A program made the position numbers and the translations under genes. The notes under the pieces were generated by a model. The model was not told the DNA's origin and searched no databases. It saw nothing but the letters and a program-made list of their open reading frames with translations. Below, one piece after another: positions 1-7,565 of a DNA stretch of 64,000 nt. The stretch covers positions 1,964,501 through 2,028,500 of the forward strand of contig NZ_JAJVCN010000004.1 in NCBI RefSeq assembly GCF_021390435.2, read 5' to 3'. Within the stretch, counting starts at the first letter, position 1. Every line of letters begins with the position of its first letter. This stretch comes from Kibdelosporangium philippinense (lineage in GTDB: Bacteria > Actinomycetota > Actinomycetes > Mycobacteriales > Pseudonocardiaceae).

Positions 1-254
1 AGGGTCTGCAACACCAGGATGGAGGCCATCACCGACGCCGGGATCGAGGGCCGTCCCTTGCCCGAGGGGAACAGATCCTCGAACTCTCCATCGGGGAACA
101 GATTCCGGCGATGCCCGGCCAGGAACGCGAACATGCTCCCCGCCGGGACCAGATGACCGACCAGCGCCTCCGCGTCCAGCAGCTCCCGATCACCACGCTC
201 CACACCCTGCATGAAACGATTCTCCCAGCTCAAACCCACATCCTGGGGCGACAC
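1..254 (-). CDS. IS1182-like transposase, N-terminal part (cut by window edge)
   Basis: The minus strand reads from a GTG at 254 into a protein starting VSPQDVGLSWENRF and continuing through LVPAGSMFAFLAGHR, LFPSGKGRPSIPASVMAS and ILVLQT at the edge. The order 'FAFLA-HR--LFP...DLFPSG-GRPS-PA-V-A---LQTL' is the start of actinobacterial IS1182-type DDE transposases. Only about 84 residues are in the window, so it cannot be said whether the catalytic region is intact. No terminal inverted repeat was recognised between 255 and 330. The GTG start has no strong Shine-Dalgarno; the ATG at residue 13 is an alternative. Confidence 0.75.
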   Translation of the reverse strand, partial: MSPQDVGLSWENRFMQGVERGDRELLDAEALVGHLVPAGSMFAFLAGHRRNLFPDGEFEDLFPSGKGRPSIPASVMASILVLQT

Positions 255-716
255 GCCGATTATTCAGCGGCCTCCTAGACGAGCTGGCGGCAGGTAATCG
301 GCTTTGTCGGTTTTGCCGGGTGTCCGAAAAGGTAAAGAGAAAGTGTTGTTTCAACCACAGGCAATGTGGTTCCCTTGTTTTGAGAAAGGGAAAGTCATCC
401 CTTGGTAAAACGCTCAGTTGATCATTAAGCGGACAAAGGTGCTGAATAGAGCACGCTTTTGTCTTGTTTTCCTGAATTGCACTGATCTCCGAATATTCTC
501 AGGGAAAGAATCCTGGACTTTGTCGGTGATGAGGGCCACTATCGTCATCAGACCTCATTCAGTATGCAATTCGTTGCACAGAGTGTGGTCGGTCGCGGTG
601 CTGCGCCACGTCGGGTGACACCGTGTTGGCGTTGGCGGGAAGCACGCACGCCGGCCTGCGGTCGTGGGCGCCAGAAATCCAATCCGATTTGAGGGCTTCG
701 GTCGGGAGAGACTTGC
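255..716. other. Intergenic region between transposase and OFA transporter
   Basis: About 460 bases without a convincing gene. It has several A/T-rich patches (330-430) unlike the coding DNA on either side, consistent with the outer end of the insertion sequence plus the promoter of the transporter at 717. A clear ribosome binding site (GGGAGAG, about 703-709) precedes that gene. No RNA gene or long repeat was recognised. Confidence 0.5.
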
Positions 717-2075
717 ATGGCGACCAGTTTCAAGCAGATCACGGACAGCAATGGCCGGGTCTATCGTGTGGGCGAGACACCGGAAGATCTCATGGGCCGT
801 TCGCGCGGCTGGATGGTCTTTCTTCCGTGGATCGCGATGATGGCGGTAAGCGTATTCGAATATGGCTGGGGTGCTGCTGAGGACATCTTGGAGCAGGCTC
901 ATGGCTGGACCGTGAACAATGCGTTCTGGCTGGCTAGCGTATGGGCGATCTTCCAGGCGGCAGTCGCTTTCCCTGCTGGTCGGCTGCGGGAGAAGGGCAT
1001 CGTGTCCGCACGCGCTGCGATGTTGGTCGGCGCGATCTGCAGCGGTGTCGGCTACTTCAGCATCGCCCACTCCGGCAACCTGGTGATCGCGTTCGTCGGC
1101 TACGGCGTGCTCGGCGGAGTCGGCGCAGGTTTGGTCTACGCCACCTGTATCAACATGGTTGGCAAGTGGTACCCGGACAAGCGAGGTGCCCGGACGGGCT
1201 TCGTCAACGGCGGATTCGCGTACGGCACACTGCCGTTCATCTTCCTCTTCGCGTCGTTCCTGACCCCGACCAACTTCACGGTCATGCTCGACCTGGTCGG
1301 TCTCTACATGCTCGTCGTGGTGGGCGTGTGCGGCATGCTGTTCCGTGACCCGCCGAAGAACTGGTGGCCCGCGGAGGTCGACCCGCTCACGGCGACAAGC
1401 GGAAAGAACCGCAACCTGGCCAAGAACCCGCCAGCGGTCCGTCAGTACACGCCGGTCGAGGCGATCAAGACCGGCATGCTGCCGCTGATGTGGATCACCC
1501 TGGTGGTCATCGGCGCGGTGTCCCTGTTCGGCATCAACTTCCAGGTGAAGTTCGCGCAGGCCAGCGGATTCGGCGCGTTCGTCGCCGCAGCGTCGGCCTC
1601 GGCGGTCGCATTGATCAACGGAATCGGCCGCGGCCTGTGCGGCTGGCTGTCGGACAAGCTCGGCCGCAAGCAGACGCTGACGCTCGTGCTCCTGGTCGCC
1701 GCGGTCGCCCAGTTCGGCATGCTGATCGCAGGCAACACCGGAAACCTGTGGATGTTCATCTTCTTCGCGTTCGTCGTCGGCTTCGGCGGCGGCGCGTTCT
1801 ACCCGATGTTCGCCACCCTGGTACCGGACTACTTCGGCGAGAACAACAACGCGTCCAACTACGGCCTGGTCTACAGCGCCAAACTGGTCAGTGGCGTCTT
1901 CGGCGGTGGTGTGGCCGCCGCGATCGTCACGGGCTGGGGCTTCACCGGCGCGTACATCCTGGCCGGTTGCCTTGCGTTGCTTTCCGCAGTGATGACGTTG
2001 TTCCTGCGGCAGCCTGGACGTGACAAGGCTGGGCAGAAAGAGGTCGAGCCCGCCCCGGCATTGGCTGTGTCGTAA
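717..2075 (+). CDS. MFS transporter, OFA (oxalate/formate antiporter-like) family
   Basis: A 452-residue membrane protein with about twelve hydrophobic segments. It has the OFA-type features GVLGGVGAGLVYATCINMV (about residues 129-147), where the cytoplasmic loop follows as KWYPDKRGARTG, and a loop with FRDPPKNWWP near residue 219. OFA members exchange small carboxylates such as oxalate and formate, but the substrate here is not shown by the sequence. The ATG at 717 has a GGGAGAG ribosome binding site 7 nt upstream. A clear paralogue lies on the other strand at 4007-5353, sharing GLVYATC and RDPPxNWWP. No oxalate-degrading enzymes are nearby, so a monocarboxylate or dicarboxylate linked to the TCA cycle is equally possible. 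Confidence 0.85.
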   Translation: MATSFKQITDSNGRVYRVGETPEDLMGRSRGWMVFLPWIAMMAVSVFEYGWGAAEDILEQAHGWTVNNAFWLASVWAIFQAAVAFPAGRLREKGIVSARAAMLVGAICSGVGYFSIAHSGNLVIAFVGYGVLGGVGAGLVYATCINMVGKWYPDKRGARTGFVNGGFAYGTLPFIFLFASFLTPTNFTVMLDLVGLYMLVVVGVCGMLFRDPPKNWWPAEVDPLTATSGKNRNLAKNPPAVRQYTPVEAIKTGMLPLMWITLVVIGAVSLFGINFQVKFAQASGFGAFVAAASASAVALINGIGRGLCGWLSDKLGRKQTLTLVLLVAAVAQFGMLIAGNTGNLWMFIFFAFVVGFGGGAFYPMFATLVPDYFGENNNASNYGLVYSAKLVSGVFGGGVAAAIVTGWGFTGAYILAGCLALLSAVMTLFLRQPGRDKAGQKEVEPAPALAVS

Positions 2076-2081
2076 GGGATT

Positions 2082-2121
2082 CCTGGTCGGGAGCGCGCCA
2101 TCTCCGCGCTCCCCGGCCAGG
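2082..2121 (+). terminator. Hairpin after the OFA transporter
   Basis: Just after the stop at 2075, a stem of about 16 bp (CCTGGTCGGGAGCGCG pairing with its near-complement ending at 2121, one bulge and one G-U) encloses a 7-nt loop. There is no T-run, as is usual for high-GC actinobacterial terminators. The convergent lipoprotein gene ends at 2166, so it may work in both directions. Confidence 0.5.
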
Positions 2122-2165
2122 ATCGGGAAGGGGGTCCGCCATCGCCGGACTCCCAACGCGACTGT

Positions 2166-3215
2166 TCAGGACGCGACTATTTGGTCAAGCATGCCGCTTA
2201 TGGTCACAACGACGATCGCCCTGGCGCGCAAGCAGCCGCTGCCATCGTTCGTTGTGCCTGTGTACGAAGCGCGGAGCAGTTTGCCCGGCACGAATTCCAC
2301 AGCGAACGCGCAACTGGTGCCCACGATCTCCTGGCGTGCGGCCAGATCACCGATCACCTGGCTGGTCACGGCGGCTCCCGCGGCCAGCCGGATCTCCGCG
2401 AGGCCCATGGCGGGCCCAAAGGTCAGCAGCACTTCGGCCGACGGACCACCGGTTCGGGCCGTGCAGGTCGATTGGCCCGCGATGCTATTGCTCTGCCACA
2501 GCTGCTCTTGCGGGATGTCAATGCCCACGAAACCGAAGGTGCCGCTGTCGGCGATGTCGCATACGCCTGTGTGGACGAAAGCCGGATGGGGCCGTTGCGG
2601 CGTCACGGACCAGACTTGCCCGCCTGCCAAGGGAACCATGCGCTTGGCGACGCGTTCGGCGACCTGATGGGCGGCCTGGCAGCTGCGCTGCCGATCCAAG
2701 GGTTTCCGTTCCTCGTTGCGGTGAAGCACCGTGAACGGAACGACGGATCGAGTGTCGACCTGCAACTGGCACGCGCCGGGAAAGCCGGCTTGATGTTCCG
2801 TCCGATCGTAGAACCGGGCGTAAAGGCCAGCGACGGTTGTCGCCTCCATGAACGCGGTCGGCTCGTTGAACGGAACGAAAGCCCCGCCCCATCGGATCTG
2901 CACCGAGTTGCCCTCTGCCGTGGTGAACGAGCAGAAGTCGTCATCGGAACGGACAGAATCACTGGTGATGCCCGCGAACAAGCCATCAGGCACCCAGGCG
3001 CATCCGTGGGATGGGTGGAAGTCCCAAGCGGCCCAGTTGGCGCTGGGCACGGGCACCGGCTGGTCGACCGGTCCCTCGCCGAAACCCGAGTGGTCAGCCG
3101 GATACGCGTAGTCGTCCGGCCGCTTCTCGGTCGGCCTCGGCGGTTGCGGCGCCGGGGCCGGTTCGCTGCAGGCCGTCAAGCCGCACAACAACGCCATCAC
3201 AATCAATGTGCGCAA
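2166..3215 (-). CDS. Putative lipoprotein with two DUF3558-like halves
   Basis: 349 residues starting at a TTG: LRTLIVMALLCGLTACSEPAP is a lipoprotein signal with lipobox LTAC, so the mature protein is anchored at Cys15 on the outer membrane face. A proline-rich linker (about 17-50) is followed by two roughly similar halves, each with a cysteine pair and a segment like C-A...L...V, suggesting a duplicated DUF3558-type fold; this family call is tentative. The TTG is chosen because GGGGAGG lies 5-6 nt upstream and because the only internal ATG would remove the basic residue of the signal peptide. Its ribosome binding site lies inside a strong hairpin (3221-3259) that also looks like the terminator of the upstream gntR operon. 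Confidence 0.65.
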   Translation of the reverse strand: MRTLIVMALLCGLTACSEPAPAPQPPRPTEKRPDDYAYPADHSGFGEGPVDQPVPVPSANWAAWDFHPSHGCAWVPDGLFAGITSDSVRSDDDFCSFTTAEGNSVQIRWGGAFVPFNEPTAFMEATTVAGLYARFYDRTEHQAGFPGACQLQVDTRSVVPFTVLHRNEERKPLDRQRSCQAAHQVAERVAKRMVPLAGGQVWSVTPQRPHPAFVHTGVCDIADSGTFGFVGIDIPQEQLWQSNSIAGQSTCTARTGGPSAEVLLTFGPAMGLAEIRLAAGAAVTSQVIGDLAARQEIVGTSCAFAVEFVPGKLLRASYTGTTNDGSGCLRARAIVVVTISGMLDQIVAS

Positions 3216-3220
3216 AAAAT

Positions 3221-3259
3221 CCTCCCCTGTGTGCGGAGGATCTTGGCACACAGGGGAGG
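3221..3259 (-). terminator. Terminator-like hairpin overlapping the ribosome binding site of the lipoprotein gene
   Basis: Perfect 14-bp inverted repeat: CCTCCCCTGTGTGC at 3221-3234 and its complement at 3246-3259, with an 11-nt loop. On the minus strand the second arm ends in GGGGAGG, is followed at once by ATTTTTT and then by the TTG start at 3215. The structure therefore has the form of a Rho-independent terminator for the transporter-gntR operon, while its 3' arm is also the Shine-Dalgarno of the next gene. Confidence 0.7.
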
Positions 3260-3272
3260 ACTTGGTCTGACC

Positions 3273-4010
3273 TTATTCGGCTTCGGCGACGCGTTGGTCG
3301 TGGTAGGCCTGACGGGTCTTCTCGGTGTGCCGGTTCATGATCATCGCGGCCAGGTCGCTGTCGTGCGCGGCGATGGCCTTGATCAGTTCGGCGTGTTCGG
3401 CCCATGCGCCATGGCCACGGGGGCGGGCGATTGGCCGGTAGTACCACCGGACCCGGCGCTCGACCAACGCGATGTGCTCGGCCAGTACCGCGTTTCCGGA
3501 GATCTCCGTGATGTACGCGTGCAGCGCCGCGTTGGCCGCGGTCATGCCTTCCGCGTCATCTGTCTCGACGCGGGCTTCGCCGTCGCGCTGCAACTCCCAC
3601 AGCCGCTCGATTTCTTCGTTCGTGGCGCGGCCTGCCGCCAACCGGGCCGAATGCGTCTCCAGTACCGAGCGGACGCTCAGCAACTGGTCGGCTTCTTCCT
3701 CCGTCGGCGTGTGCACGAACGCTCCCTGCGCGGGGCGCAGGTCGACCCAGCCTTCGGTTTGCAGGCGCTGCAATGCTTCGCGCACCGGCTGCCTGCTGAC
3801 TCCCAAGTACTGGGCCAGTTCCAGCTCGACCAGATGCTGACCTGGCTGCAGGGTGCCGTTGATGATCAGCTCGATCAGCGCGGAGTGGACGGCTTCGCGC
3901 AGCGGAGCGGGCCGCTCGACCCGTTGGGTGGCGGCCCCGCTCAACGCACCTCGTCCACCCCGTTTGCCGCTCCCTAGTGACTCGGGAAGCTGGATCACGG
4001 GATCGTTCAC
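3273..4010 (-). CDS. GntR-family regulator, FadR/FCD subfamily
   Basis: 245 residues. An N-terminal winged helix (about 28-95) contains ALIELIINGTLQPGQHLVE, LAQYLGVSRQPVREALQRL and GWVDLRPAQGAFV, the GntR signature. An all-helical FCD ligand-binding domain follows (about 100-235), with the histidines and acids of the metal/carboxylate site in the helices (AALHAYI, EHAELIKAI, MIMNRH). FCD regulators usually sense small carboxylates. The start is GTG at 4010, preceded by GGAGGACCCAG, and it overlaps the transporter's TGA by four bases (GTGA), so the two are translationally coupled. Sites with the core TTGTAGAC, typical for this family, occur at 4045-4056 just upstream and at 5394-5402 in the divergent promoter region. 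Confidence 0.9.
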   Translation of the reverse strand: MNDPVIQLPESLGSGKRGGRGALSGAATQRVERPAPLREAVHSALIELIINGTLQPGQHLVELELAQYLGVSRQPVREALQRLQTEGWVDLRPAQGAFVHTPTEEEADQLLSVRSVLETHSARLAAGRATNEEIERLWELQRDGEARVETDDAEGMTAANAALHAYITEISGNAVLAEHIALVERRVRWYYRPIARPRGHGAWAEHAELIKAIAAHDSDLAAMIMNRHTEKTRQAYHDQRVAEAE

Positions 4011-5353
4011 CTGGGTCCTCCCGAACCGAGCGAAGGCGACAACGTTGTGTCTACAACATACATTATGGGAAGCGTGGATACATGGCCTGGACGCCGCAGA
4101 CGTACGCTCAGTATCGCCGACACCAGCGCAATCAGCCCGGATATCAAGAAAACCGCCGGGAATCCCATGGCTGGAACCGCGAATGCGGCGAGTCCGACGC
4201 CGATCACGCCGCCGAATGCCTTCGCTGAGTAAACCACGCCGTGTGTCTTGGCGATGTCGCGGTCGCCGAAGAACTCCCTGGCCAGGCTGGCGAATAGCGG
4301 ATAGAACGCGCCGCCGCCCGCACCGGCCAGCGTGACCGCGACCAGCAGCAGGAAGATCGACTCCGACGCGGCCGCGCCTGCCAGGAACACCTGGCCGACG
4401 GCCTGTGCCACCAGGACCGCGCCAATCGCGCGCCTGCGGCCGATCTGCTCGGAGATTCGGATCGCCAACGCTCGTCCCGCGCCGTTCGCGCCCAACAAAA
4501 TCGCTGTTCCGATTGCGACGACGGCCAGACCAATGCCCATCTGTGAGCCAAGAATCGCAAAGAACGTGACCGTGAACAGCGATACCGCGCTCGCTGCCAG
4601 CAGCACGAAGTACATCAACGGAAGAACGCCGGTACGCAGTGCCTCGCGCACCGAGAATTGCCGTACCGCGCGCGACGGACTGCGCCTGCGGTCGACCGCC
4701 CATTCCTGCGGATCGATGTGCGGCGGCCACCAGTTCGGGGGCGGGTCGCGGAAGAAAAGGCCGGTCGTGGCCACAACGGCGGCCACGATGACCGCGGCGA
4801 TGTCCAGCGCGATCGCGGGCGGCGTGAACAGGAATGCGACAGCGAACGGCACCGCCCCATACGCGAAAGCGCCGGTCACGAAACTGACCCTGGACGCCAT
4901 CTGCTCCGGGTGCCATTTCGCCACGGTGGACGTGCAGGTCGCGTAGACCAATCCCGCACCAGTTCCGCCGAGCACCGAATAGCCGAGCAATGCCAGCACG
5001 TAGGAATCGAAATGCGCCAGCGAGACCATTCCGGCCAGCATCAGCGCCGCGCCGAGCATCATCACCGCACGCGGGCCGAGCCTGCCGCGTTCACGCAGGT
5101 ACGCCGTGGGGAATCCGGCAATGGCCTGAAAAATGGCCCATGCGGCCAGCAGCCAGAGTGTTTCCGCGACACCCCAGCCGCGTTCCGCCAATTGGGGGAC
5201 AAGCGAGCCGAAGGCGTATTGCATCACCCCGGTCGCCGCCATTGCGGCCCACGGCAGCCAGGCCATCCAGGCCCGCGGCCGGCCGATGAGTTCTTCAGGG
5301 ACCGGGCCGACCTGATACGTCCGGCCAAAACAATCCCGCACCGATGGATACAT
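4007..5353 (-). CDS. MFS transporter, OFA (oxalate/formate antiporter-like) family, second paralogue
   Basis: 448 residues, about twelve membrane segments. It is clearly related to the product of 717-2075: both begin with a motif like GR-Y-VG--PE-L-GR-R-WM, then carry GAGLVYATC and FRDPPPNWWPP. The ATG at 5353 is preferred over one at 5383 because it has GGGAGGG six bases upstream; the farther one has no ribosome binding site and lies in the divergent promoter. The gene is first in an operon with the GntR regulator and is transcribed away from sucC with only 49 bp between the starts. That arrangement suggests uptake of a carboxylate feeding the TCA cycle, controlled by the regulator; the substrate is not visible in the sequence. 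Confidence 0.85.
   Translation of the reverse strand: MYPSVRDCFGRTYQVGPVPEELIGRPRAWMAWLPWAAMAATGVMQYAFGSLVPQLAERGWGVAETLWLLAAWAIFQAIAGFPTAYLRERGRLGPRAVMMLGAALMLAGMVSLAHFDSYVLALLGYSVLGGTGAGLVYATCTSTVAKWHPEQMASRVSFVTGAFAYGAVPFAVAFLFTPPAIALDIAAVIVAAVVATTGLFFRDPPPNWWPPHIDPQEWAVDRRRSPSRAVRQFSVREALRTGVLPLMYFVLLAASAVSLFTVTFFAILGSQMGIGLAVVAIGTAILLGANGAGRALAIRISEQIGRRRAIGAVLVAQAVGQVFLAGAAASESIFLLLVAVTLAGAGGGAFYPLFASLAREFFGDRDIAKTHGVVYSAKAFGGVIGVGLAAFAVPAMGFPAVFLISGLIALVSAILSVRLRRPGHVSTLPIMYVVDTTLSPSLGSGGPR
4045..4056. promoter_or_regulatory. Candidate GntR operator upstream of gntR
   Basis: TTGTGTCTACAA is an imperfect palindrome with TTGT/ACAA ends, the usual shape of FadR/FCD-type GntR operators. 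On the minus strand it reads TTGTAGACACAA, sharing TTGTAGAC with the site at 5394-5402. It lies inside the 3' end of the transporter, 35 bp before the gntR start, so it could serve autoregulation. Confidence 0.45.
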
Positions 5354-5366
5354 CTCGCCCTCCCTC

Positions 5367-5403
5367 TGGACAGGCCGTTCCATACTGCATACAGTCTACA
5401 ACG
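5367..5403 (+). promoter_or_regulatory. Divergent promoter: leaderless sucC promoter and GntR site
   Basis: Plus strand: TGGACA (5367-5372), 17 bp, TACAGT (5390-5395), 7 bp, then the GTG start of sucC at 5403. This spacing fits a sigma-70-type promoter firing directly at the start codon. There is no Shine-Dalgarno before that GTG. The TTGTAGAC-type motif (minus strand; GTCTACAAC at 5394-5402) overlaps the -10 box and start point and also sits in the promoter region of the divergent transporter. Confidence 0.5.
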
Positions 5404-6539
5404 TGGACCTGTACGAGTATCAAGCCAAAGAGCTCTTCTCGAAGCACGGCGTCCCGGTCGGCTCCCAGCGAGTCGTCGCCAATCCAACGGACGCCGTCGC
5501 CGCCGCCCGGATTCTTGGCCTGCCCGTCGTGATCAAGGCGCAGGTCAAGGTGGGAGGGCGCGGCAAGGCCGGTGGTGTGAAACTTGCCCGCACCACCGAC
5601 GAGGTGACCACGCACGCCGAGGCGATCCTTGGTTTGGACATCAAGGGCCACATCGTGCGCAAAGTCCTTGTGACACCGGCATCCGAGATCAGATGCGAGT
5701 ACTACTTCTCGTTCCTGCTCGACCGTGCCAACAGGACGTTCCTCGCGCTGGCGTCCGCCGAGGGCGGCGTCGAGATCGAGGACAACGCGGACACGCTCGC
5801 GCGTATCCCGATCGACGCGATCGAAGGCGTGGATCTGGCCAAGGCCAAGCAGATCGCCGCTGAGGCGGGCATCCCGGAAGCGGCCGCGCCGATCATCGTT
5901 CAGCTGTGGAAGACCTTCGTGGCCGAAGAGGCGACGCTGGTCGAGGTCAACCCGCTGGTCAGTGACTCGGCCGGGGAGATCATGGCGCTGGACGGCAAGG
6001 TGACCCTCGACGACAACGCGGACTTCCGGCACCCGGAGCACGCCGACTTCGTCGACGCCGCAGCCGAGGATCCCTTGGAGGCCAAGGCGAAATCGAAAGG
6101 CCTCAACTATGTCAAACTCGACGGACAGGTCGGCGTCATCGGGAACGGCGCCGGGCTGGTTATGTCCACTCTGGACGTCGTCGCCTACGCGGGTGAGGCG
6201 TTCGGCGGGGTGAAACCCGCGAACTTCCTCGACATCGGCGGTGGCGCGTCGGCCGAGGTGATGGCCAACGGGCTGGAGATCATCCTGTCCGACCCGGACG
6301 TGCGCAGCGTGCTCGTCAACGTGTTCGGCGGGATCACCGCCTGCGACGCGGTGGCCAACGGCATCGTGCAGGCGCTGAAGTTCCTCGGCAAGGTCGACAA
6401 GCCGATCGTGGTCCGGCTGGACGGCAACAACGCCGAGGAAGGCCGCCGGATCCTGGAGGAAGCCGCGCTGCCGAGCGTCGTGCAGATCGAGACGATGGAC
6501 GCTGCCGCCGAGCACGCGGCCAAGTTGGCAGGGGTATGA
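5403..6539 (+). CDS. sucC: Succinyl-CoA synthetase (ADP-forming), beta subunit
   Basis: 378 residues. It starts with MDLYEYQAKELFSKHGVPV, the conserved ATP-grasp N-terminus, followed by the lysine/glycine segment VKVGGRGKAGGVKLA, GGVEIEDNAD (about 118) and the CoA-ligase segment FLDIGGGAS with NVFGGITACDAVANGI (about 275-320). With SucD it makes ATP or GTP from succinyl-CoA in the TCA cycle, in the cytoplasm. The start is GTG at 5403; no ribosome binding site precedes it and a well-spaced promoter ends there, so the mRNA is probably leaderless. sucD follows after one base. Confidence 0.97.
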   Translation: MDLYEYQAKELFSKHGVPVGSQRVVANPTDAVAAARILGLPVVIKAQVKVGGRGKAGGVKLARTTDEVTTHAEAILGLDIKGHIVRKVLVTPASEIRCEYYFSFLLDRANRTFLALASAEGGVEIEDNADTLARIPIDAIEGVDLAKAKQIAAEAGIPEAAAPIIVQLWKTFVAEEATLVEVNPLVSDSAGEIMALDGKVTLDDNADFRHPEHADFVDAAAEDPLEAKAKSKGLNYVKLDGQVGVIGNGAGLVMSTLDVVAYAGEAFGGVKPANFLDIGGGASAEVMANGLEIILSDPDVRSVLVNVFGGITACDAVANGIVQALKFLGKVDKPIVVRLDGNNAEEGRRILEEAALPSVVQIETMDAAAEHAAKLAGV

Positions 6540-6540
6540 C

Positions 6541-7446
6541 ATGGCGATTTTCATCGACGAGAATTCCAAGGTCATCGTCCAGGGCATGACCGGCGCGGAA
6601 GGCCGTAAGCACACCGCGCGCATGCTCGCCGCGGGTACCAACATCGTTGGCGGCGTGACTCCGGGCAAGGGCGGCCAGTCTGTCGAGATCGGACAGAAGG
6701 AGCTGCCGGTCTACGACTCGGTCGGCAAAGCCATGGCCGACACCGGAGCCAACGCCACGGTCATCTTCGTGCCGCCGAAGTTCGCCAAAGGCGCTGTGGT
6801 GGAAGCGATCGACGCCGAGATCGGCCTCGCTGTCGTGATCACCGAGGGCATCCCGGTGCACGACTCCGCCTACTTCTGGGCGCACGCAGAAGCCAAGAGA
6901 GTCGCCAAGGGCACAGCGTCTAATTTTTCTGGGACCCGGATCATCGGCCCGAACTGCCCTGGCATCATTTCGCCAGGCAAGTCCAACGCGGGCATCATCC
7001 CCGCGGACATCACCACCGCGGGCCGGATCGGTCTCGTGTCCAAGTCCGGCACGCTGACCTACCAGCTGATGTACGAGCTGCGTGACATCGGGTTCTCCAC
7101 GGCCATCGGTATCGGCGGCGACCCGGTCATCGGCACGACGCACATCGACGCCCTTGCCGCGTTCCAGGACGACCCCGAAACCGACCTGATCGTGATGATC
7201 GGCGAGATCGGTGGCGACGCGGAAGAGCGTGCGGCCGCGTTCATCAAGGAGAACGTGACCAAGCCCGTGGTCGGCTACGTCGCGGGTTTCACCGCGCCGG
7301 AAGGCAAGACCATGGGACACGCGGGCGCGATCGTGTCCGGCTCAGCCGGTACCGCCGCGGCCAAGAAGGAAGCCCTCGAAGCCGCTGGCGTGCGGGTCGG
7401 CAAGACCCCGAGCGAGACAGCGAAGCTGGCGCGCGAGGCGCTCTAA
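6541..7446 (+). CDS. sucD: Succinyl-CoA synthetase, alpha subunit
   Basis: 301 residues, the usual length. It has a Rossmann CoA-binding half (MAIFIDENSKVIVQGMTG, then GTNIVGGVTPGKGG), the GPNCPGIISP motif, and the phosphohistidine loop KTMGHAGAIVSG with the catalytic His at about residue 260. The ATG is one base after the sucC stop, so the two are one operon. Two hairpins follow the stop: an imperfect one at 7453-7490 and a copy of the 46-bp palindrome at 7505-7550. Confidence 0.97.
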   Translation: MAIFIDENSKVIVQGMTGAEGRKHTARMLAAGTNIVGGVTPGKGGQSVEIGQKELPVYDSVGKAMADTGANATVIFVPPKFAKGAVVEAIDAEIGLAVVITEGIPVHDSAYFWAHAEAKRVAKGTASNFSGTRIIGPNCPGIISPGKSNAGIIPADITTAGRIGLVSKSGTLTYQLMYELRDIGFSTAIGIGGDPVIGTTHIDALAAFQDDPETDLIVMIGEIGGDAEERAAAFIKENVTKPVVGYVAGFTAPEGKTMGHAGAIVSGSAGTAAAKKEALEAAGVRVGKTPSETAKLAREAL

Positions 7447-7452
7447 GACCGT

Positions 7453-7490
7453 CCTCGTGGGTGTGGTTGTGCCGAACCGCGCCCACGAGG
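7453..7490. terminator. Hairpin after sucD
   Basis: A 16-bp stem (CCTCGTGGGTGTGGTT pairing with AACCGCGCCCACGAGG; two G-U pairs in RNA) with a 6-nt loop starts seven bases after the sucD stop. Its outer bases CCTCGTG/CACGAGG match those of the 46-bp palindrome 15 bp further on, so it may be a diverged relative. Confidence 0.55.
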
Positions 7491-7503
7491 GCACTCCATA
7501 TCC

Positions 7504-7551
7504 CCTCGTGAGTGGTTATGCGTGTTAGAACACGCATAACCACTCACGAGG
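7504..7551. repeat. 46-bp dispersed palindrome, copy 1
   Basis: Core 7505-7550. Here the arms are perfect over 23 bp (7504-7526 and 7529-7551) around a 2-nt centre. Core ends CTCGTGAGTGGTTA/TAACCACTCACGAG, centre GTTAGAAC. It lies between the sucD terminator hairpin and cobL. It probably acts as a terminator; the family has four more copies in this window. Confidence 0.9.
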
Positions 7552-7565
7552 TATCGTCGCCGCTG

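Noticed and set aside
5381..5383. Longer start of the second OFA transporter
   Set aside because: The ATG at 5383 lacks a ribosome binding site and lies in the sucC promoter; the ATG at 5353 has a strong one.
7505..7565. Longer cobL start at the ATG at 7512
   Set aside because: The extra residues (MVMRVRTRITTHE) are encoded by the palindromic repeat and reappear next to unrelated genes wherever the repeat occurs.
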